Of a DNA stretch of 64,000 nucleotides, positions 60,501 through 64,000 are shown piece after piece; position 1 is the first letter of the stretch; the number at the start of each line of letters is the position of its first letter. The position numbers and the translations under genes were made by a program. The notes below the pieces were generated by a model. That model saw only the letters and a list, made by a program, of their open reading frames with translations, searched no databases and was not told where the DNA came from. Source of the stretch: Halioxenophilus aromaticivorans (GTDB lineage: Bacteria; Pseudomonadota; Gammaproteobacteria; Pseudomonadales; Cellvibrionaceae); assembly GCF_042850945.1 (NCBI RefSeq), contig NZ_AP031496.1, positions 248,001 through 312,000 on the forward strand, given 5' to 3'.

Positions 60501-60832
60501 CCTTAAAATAACCCAACAACAAGAAAAACATGTAGCGCTGGCCACGATTTCGGAATTTATTGCCAACTGCCAGTTCCTTGTCGTTAAGAGAGAAAAAGAA
60601 TCGTTGATCGTTAGATGTGAAAATTGGGGGGCCGTAAAAATCATCTTGTTCTGCATCAGACAGGATCTGAACACGTTCTTCATATGCCATATTTTTAGCC
60701 TAAAAAAGCTAAATTTTAACCAAAATCGGTGTAAATATGGACTTCAGAGAAAGTAATACCATTTGGGAGACTACGGATGGCGGGGGCTACAGCGTTTTTT
60801 GTCGTTTTTGGACGGAAAATCCCTAGTACCCC
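57594..60832 (-). mobile_element. Tn3-family insertion sequence (tnpA only)
   Basis: 3239 bp. Terminal inverted repeats of about 41 bp, GGGGTACTAGGGATTTTCCG onward at 57594, matched by the complement at 60791-60832 with one mismatch. It carries a transposase but no resolvase or res site, like IS1071-type elements. The five bases outside the ends differ (ATGTT and TTATG), so there is no simple target duplication. Confidence 0.9.
57676..60690 (-). CDS. tnpA: Tn3-family transposase TnpA
   Basis: 1004 residues, normal for the family. N-terminal DUF4158 domain (RVQILSDAEQDDFYGPPIFTSNDQRFFF) and the C-terminal DDE domain with IYGMAQISDRTYDQLSTIQANYL, HASADGQKFE (Asp), VLSTDTHGVNHVNFALLDLFGYSFAPRYAQVG (Asp) and the later WNECARLVTNAIIYFN with the Glu region. 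Complete reading frame, so potentially active. Confidence 0.95.
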   Translation of the reverse strand: MAYEERVQILSDAEQDDFYGPPIFTSNDQRFFFSLNDKELAVGNKFRNRGQRYMFFLLLGYFKAKPVALNLGFHQIKHDLKHVHQTVLPGPGFRPFNLSQKENERIYQRIFELCEYQRWSSKGHESALVAHLIKQAKAWSAPRYLFDAAIEYLSGQKIAIPAYSTLQKIISQVVGQEQERLITHVEFELSPDLKQALATLVNGDGTLTLRQLRQYARNFTGTELEKELAVHFHIQHWMPEVNSLLSGLSLSQKNQQHLAERVDYYGAKMKRQSVGNQRLYLLCYLQSRWQQALERIADGFVHHVRQIKQKAKTYAQEAVYKDWQKAAKNVSKAAEVLHLFIDGSIDQQQPFGSVKQKALKLLAEKDLESVCLFLNEQKRSVEEATWQYYDQRDSLREGLLRQLFLCLRFEGSEGTQRLAAVLDHARLDFSAPGVISTANIDGRLPPKKQLPFLQDEGGNFNPGRYEWYLYLQIPDRLNGQLTLPNVVKYRALEADLVSRGRWQREKAELLDQTQLPKLTAEPHKLIEQMARDLEIRFHEVSDYLEQDDNRNIILRNPKGKRLWRLPTASKKYLVNNPFFQQIPTTGVADVLRMVDRDTGFIDCFEHVMGSQSKSRVHEYDLLAILVGNATNQGIYGMAQISDRTYDQLSTIQANYLRLETLNVASDNINNATAKLPIFKHYNIQEDIIHASADGQKFEARRETFKTRYSSKYFGTQKGVSAMSLIANHAAVNARVIGANEHESHHIFDLLMNNSSEIIPDVLSTDTHGVNHVNFALLDLFGYSFAPRYAQVGRVINEMFDVKEGKDQRIQLHLKKPINTKRIMQHWDTIQRIAVSLKERKTTQATLVRKLSGYKKNYPLLEALTEYNRLVKANYLLNYIDDASLRNYVQRALNRGEAYHQLRRAISNVNGDQFRGSSDEEIQLWNECARLVTNAIIYFNSSILSQLLTSFEYQNDDKRIQIVKQASPVAWYNINLKGIYTFELSEKLPDLEELMRTIEGYLPVR

Positions 60833-61034
60833 TTATGCGTTAAGTAAGCAAACACTTCTAAAGTTACTTCCGATATTGCCGAAACGAACATAAGACAGGA
60901 CAGACTATAACAATTTATTGTACCTATTGGCACCGCAGGCCTTTTGACGCAGCATTTTACAGCGCGCTCGCCAGTTTATAGAGAAATTCAGCTCTAGTGG
61001 GCCTCACTTGTTAACGAGAAGGACAACGGTTTCT
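60833..61034 (+). other. Gap before the MSHA genes
   Basis: 202 bp between the Tn3-family element and mshM without a gene or RNA that I recognise. The earlier genes of an MSHA locus (mshI, J, K) are not present here. Confidence 0.5.
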
Positions 61035-61964
61035 ATGTATCTGGAGCACTTCGGACTAAAACGCTTACCTTTTTGCATTACCCCGGATGCCAGAGCCTTC
61101 TATCGTGGCAGCGATCGCGGTGTTGCACTTCAGGCCCTGTGCTTTGCCATAAGCCGGGGGGAGGGGATTACCAAGGTTGTAGGCGAAGTGGGTACCGGTA
61201 AGACTATGCTCTGCCGTATGCTGCCTCTGGCTTTGAAAACCAAGTTTGATTGGGTTTATCTACCTCATCCCAGTCTGTCACCAGAGCACATCTTGCACAC
61301 CATTGCCTATGAATTGGGTGTCAATATAGGCGACCGAGACGACAAGTTAGCGGTGATGCGTAAACTGCAAAAGACCTTGCTAGTTCGCCATGCTAAGGGC
61401 CGGCACGTGGTTGTGCTGATCGAAGAAGCCCAGGGTATGCCCATCGAAACCCTGGAAGAAATTCGCTTGTTAAGCAACCTCGAAACAGATCGCCACAAGC
61501 TGATACAAATAGTCTTGTTTGGCCAGCCCGAACTCGATGAGAAGCTTTCGGCGAGCCATATCCGTCAGTTGAAGGAGCGAATTTCGTACAGCATACAGTT
61601 GCAACCGCTGTCACAAGCCGAGGTATTGCAGTACGCAAATTTTCGCCTGCGGGCTGCCGGTTACCGTGGCCGAAACCTATTCGACCGACGTAACGCCAAG
61701 CTCCTGTACAAGTACTCTGGTGGCTTAATTCGCCGGATAAACATCCTGTGCGACAAAACGCTGCTGAGTGCCTATGCCCATAACCGGTTAGAAATAGCCG
61801 GTCAAGACATCCGTTCGGCAGCCCAGGATTGCCGTTACAAGCCTCGCTGGTATTGGATGCCGATGCTCCGGGTAGCAGTACTCGCTGCTTGCTGCATTTT
61901 AGGAGGTGAATATACGGGTACAGGGATAGATCGGTTAGGAGAAATGTATGATCAAGCCGGTTAA
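61035..61964 (+). CDS. mshM: MSHA biogenesis ATPase MshM (ExeA-like)
   Basis: 309 residues from the ATG of MYLEHFGLKRLPFCITPD; an upstream ATG at 61008 gives a poorer start. AAA ATPase of the ExeA/GspA group: ITKVVGEVGTGKTMLCRML (Walker A), VVLIEEAQGMP (Walker B), LSNLETDRHKLIQIVLFGQPELDEKL, RISYSIQLQPLS, and SGGLIRRINILCDKTLLSAYA (sensor 2). A hydrophobic segment near residue 285-300 anchors it. It helps to assemble the pilus secretin in the envelope. Overlaps mshL by 17 bp. Confidence 0.88.
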   Translation: MYLEHFGLKRLPFCITPDARAFYRGSDRGVALQALCFAISRGEGITKVVGEVGTGKTMLCRMLPLALKTKFDWVYLPHPSLSPEHILHTIAYELGVNIGDRDDKLAVMRKLQKTLLVRHAKGRHVVVLIEEAQGMPIETLEEIRLLSNLETDRHKLIQIVLFGQPELDEKLSASHIRQLKERISYSIQLQPLSQAEVLQYANFRLRAAGYRGRNLFDRRNAKLLYKYSGGLIRRINILCDKTLLSAYAHNRLEIAGQDIRSAAQDCRYKPRWYWMPMLRVAVLAACCILGGEYTGTGIDRLGEMYDQAG

Positions 61965-63537
61965 CGCCGTTGGACTTGGTGCGCTTTGTTGGTTGCTAAC
62001 GGCCTGCCAATCTATACCGCCAACACAAGCCAACAGTACGACAACTGAGCCAGCTAAAACACCAAATGCTGCCATTCCGCAACCTGTTCGAGGAACCCCC
62101 TCACTGCCAATTCCGGCATCCAAGCCGGATATCTCTGAATCGATACACACCGTGGTTGTCAGCGATGTGCCCTTGCGTGAGTTGCTGTTTTCATTGGCCA
62201 GAGACGCCAAGCTTGATCTGGACTTGGACGTTGCCGCCAAAGGTCTAGTGACCATTAACGCCATAAGGCAACCGCTATCACTTATTTTGGAGCGTATTGT
62301 TGCCAGCAACGATCTACGCTATAGCATCAAAAATAGCGTGCTAAAAATTGAAAAAGACACTCCGTTTATTCGAAACTACGCAGTAGACTACCTCAATATC
62401 ACGCGTAGCGCGGTGGGCAAGGTCAGCGTTTCCACCCAGATCAGCGCCACCGGCCAAGGTGCCGGAGATACCGGCGGCGAGTCGGGCAGTGGTGATAACA
62501 ATTCGTCCACCAAGGTAGAGAATATATCTGAGCACAATTTCTGGCTTGCTCTGGAAAACAACATCGCTACGGTACTGGGCGCTACATACGAAGGTGAAAC
62601 CCACCCGGATATTTTTCTCAATCGCGGGGCGGGCCTTGTCGGCGTACGTGCTAACAGTCGCAAACACCGCGAAATTCAACAGCTTATCGATGAGATTCAG
62701 AACAGCAGCCAAAGGCAGGTTTTAATTGAGGCAACTATCGCTGAAGTTACCTTGAATGATAGCTTTCAAGCGGGCATTGATTGGTCTCAAGTCTCTCAAG
62801 ATGTCGGCGACGCTTGGTCGCTAAGCCAAAATATGACCGATATTTCACTATTCGATCGACCGAGCTTTAATTTCACGGTAAATCGAGATAAAAGTAACGG
62901 CGATTCTTTGCAAGGTACGCTGAGTGCGCTGGAAACCTTTGGTGATGTTCGAGTTATGTCCAGCCCCAAAATCATGGCCATGAACAACCAAACTGCACTA
63001 CTAAAGGTTGTAGATAATCTTGTGTACTTCACGGTAGATGTGAACATCGACGAGGGCGATGACAACTCCGGTAGGTTATACACCTACGAATCCGAAATTC
63101 ATACTGTACCTGTAGGTTTTGTTATGGGTGTAACGCCGTTTGTCAGTGAGGCTGGCGAGGTTACGCTCAATGTACGCCCCACCATTTCTCGAGTTATCGG
63201 CCAGCAAAGAGATCCAAACCCGGCCTTGGCGGAAGCCAATGTTGTGAGTGAAATTCCGATTATTCAAGTTCGCGAAGTGGAGTCTATATTAAAAGTTAAC
63301 AGTGGTGATGTTGCTGTTATCGGCGGGCTAATGCAGGACGAGAAAAAGAAGACCTCTCGAGGAGTTCCGGGCATCTCTCGCATTCCCTATGTAGGTTCAT
63401 TGTTTAAATACCAAGATGACAACAAAAACAAGACAGAGCTCGTTATATTTATAAAGCCAGTGGTTGTGAGGCAAGCCAGCATAGATAAAGATCTGCGTGG
63501 CTTCCGAAAATTCTATAACGAGATCAGTGCGCACTAG
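61948..63537 (+). CDS. mshL: MSHA-type pilus secretin MshL
   Basis: 529 residues. Lipoprotein signal (MIKPVNAVGLGALCWLLTACQ with the Cys lipobox), a short Pro-rich linker, an STN/N0 domain (VSDVPLRELLFSLARDAKLDLDLDVAAKGLVT), a Gly/Ser-rich GDTGGESGSGDNNSS loop, an N1 domain (RKHREIQQLIDEIQNSSQRQVLIEATIAEV) and the C-terminal secretin domain (FGDVRVMSSPKIMAMNNQTALLKV, VGFVMGVTPFVSEAGEVTLNVRPTISRV, GGLMQDEKKKTSRGVPGISRIPYVGSLF). It forms the outer-membrane pore for the pilus. Confidence 0.92.
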   Translation: MIKPVNAVGLGALCWLLTACQSIPPTQANSTTTEPAKTPNAAIPQPVRGTPSLPIPASKPDISESIHTVVVSDVPLRELLFSLARDAKLDLDLDVAAKGLVTINAIRQPLSLILERIVASNDLRYSIKNSVLKIEKDTPFIRNYAVDYLNITRSAVGKVSVSTQISATGQGAGDTGGESGSGDNNSSTKVENISEHNFWLALENNIATVLGATYEGETHPDIFLNRGAGLVGVRANSRKHREIQQLIDEIQNSSQRQVLIEATIAEVTLNDSFQAGIDWSQVSQDVGDAWSLSQNMTDISLFDRPSFNFTVNRDKSNGDSLQGTLSALETFGDVRVMSSPKIMAMNNQTALLKVVDNLVYFTVDVNIDEGDDNSGRLYTYESEIHTVPVGFVMGVTPFVSEAGEVTLNVRPTISRVIGQQRDPNPALAEANVVSEIPIIQVREVESILKVNSGDVAVIGGLMQDEKKKTSRGVPGISRIPYVGSLFKYQDDNKNKTELVIFIKPVVVRQASIDKDLRGFRKFYNEISAH

Positions 63538-63626
63538 GTTGGATTAACAATAAATCGTTTCCTACGATGGGAGTTGGGCCGAGCATGCTGTATCAGGAAG
63601 ACAACTAATCTACGCGTTAATGCCTT

Positions 63627-64000
63627 ATGAGTTTATTATTGGAAGCCCTAAAGAAAGCCGCATTGGAGAAGCAGGAGAAAAACCAGCTAACCTCCGGCAA
63701 TACAGCGCTACAGACTGAGGAATTTAAGCCAGAAGATCTTCAACTGGCTGACTCCTTGGGTGAGTTGTCGCCAGAGTTTGAGGCCGCCAAGCAGTCGGTA
63801 GAGGAAAGCCTAAATAAAGCGGAAGGCTTTACCCAGCGATTAACGCTGGCCGCACAAGCGACACAAGGCACAACCCGAGCGCTGAGTGATACACCGCAAT
63901 TAGATATTGATATAAACCATAGCGAGTCCTCTTTATCGCTGGACCCTACTGAGTTCGAGATTTTAGAGGATCTGCCGCAAAACACACAGACGGATGTCTG
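63627..64000 (+). CDS. MshN-like pilus biogenesis protein, 5' part
   Basis: Open to the right edge: 124 codons starting MSLLLEALKKAALEKQEKN. This SLLLEALKKA start is typical of a class of proteins encoded next to pilus secretins, which usually carry TPR repeats later on. The visible rest is acidic and low in complexity (PEDLQLADSLGELSPEFEAAKQ). Membrane segment and TPR part, if present, lie outside the window. 89 bp behind mshL. Confidence 0.6.
   Translation, partial: MSLLLEALKKAALEKQEKNQLTSGNTALQTEEFKPEDLQLADSLGELSPEFEAAKQSVEESLNKAEGFTQRLTLAAQATQGTTRALSDTPQLDIDINHSESSLSLDPTEFEILEDLPQNTQTDV

Noticed and set aside
34846..60832. A simple composite transposon around the xyl operon
   Set aside because: The elements on the left and right are of different families; no pair of equal copies brackets the operon within the window.
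60833..61034. tRNA gene as island attachment site
   Set aside because: No cloverleaf or CCA-like 3' end could be seen on either side of the island.

Overview
The window looks like the chromosome of a marine gammaproteobacterium, possibly Cellvibrionales-like (low confidence at genus level). The evidence is a resident integron with many related attC sites, an ftsN/hslV/hslU/DUF971 block, leuA, an MSHA-type pilus locus and TonB receptor and esterase genes. Genus cannot be fixed by eye.

Layout. (1) 1-15.3 kb: a cassette array with 21 recognisable attC sites. Nearly all genes are on the minus strand, reading away from the integrase. Cassettes encode DUF3303, GNAT, DUF4269, DUF1761, DUF2059-like, TonB-C-like, TIMP/NTR-like, nucleotidyltransferase, DUF6602 and HEPN-like proteins and several unknown membrane proteins. 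Six cassettes of about 456 bp form a gene-less repeat family, four of them consecutive. Two attC sites are split by insertion sequences, one IS1182-like and one IS110-like. (2) 15.3-16.6 kb: attI region and the integrase gene intI, broken by a -1 shift at an A7 run that is also a classic slippery heptamer. (3) 17-34.8 kb: ordinary host chromosome. It holds a secreted esterase-like protein, an Lrp regulator, leuA, a TetR regulator with a Na+/solute symporter and TonB receptor that share a visible operator, a PHB-depolymerase-like esterase, a nucleoside hydrolase, dgkA, DUF971, hslU, hslV, an FtsN-like SPOR protein, a LysR regulator and a beta-propeller protein.

(4) 34.8-60.8 kb: a mosaic mobile island. 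Its left flank is a pile of elements: a zinc-ribbon IS with 24-bp perfect inverted repeats, an IS3 remnant, an IS1111-type element, IS66 remnants, a group II intron and an IS630 remnant. At its heart is a complete TOL-type meta-cleavage operon in the order xylXYZLTEGFJQKIH, preceded by two XylS-type half-site pairs of a Pm-like promoter but with no xylS gene in the window. Benzoate or toluate would be dihydroxylated (XYZ), dehydrogenated to catechol (L), cleaved (E, kept active by T), and degraded through the hydrolytic (F) or oxalocrotonate (G, H, I) branch, then by J, K and Q to pyruvate and acetyl- or propionyl-CoA. Behind it follow a LigB/DODA-like protein lacking the family histidines, a panE-like gene with an in-frame amber codon, a LysR fragment, two partial IS66 copies in opposite orientation, a GGDEF fragment and a 3.2-kb Tn3-family IS carrying only tnpA.

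(5) 61-64 kb: MSHA-type pilus genes (mshM, mshL and the start of a third gene) running off the window. Composition is visibly lower in GC in the cassettes and highest in the distal xyl genes, which fits separate origins.
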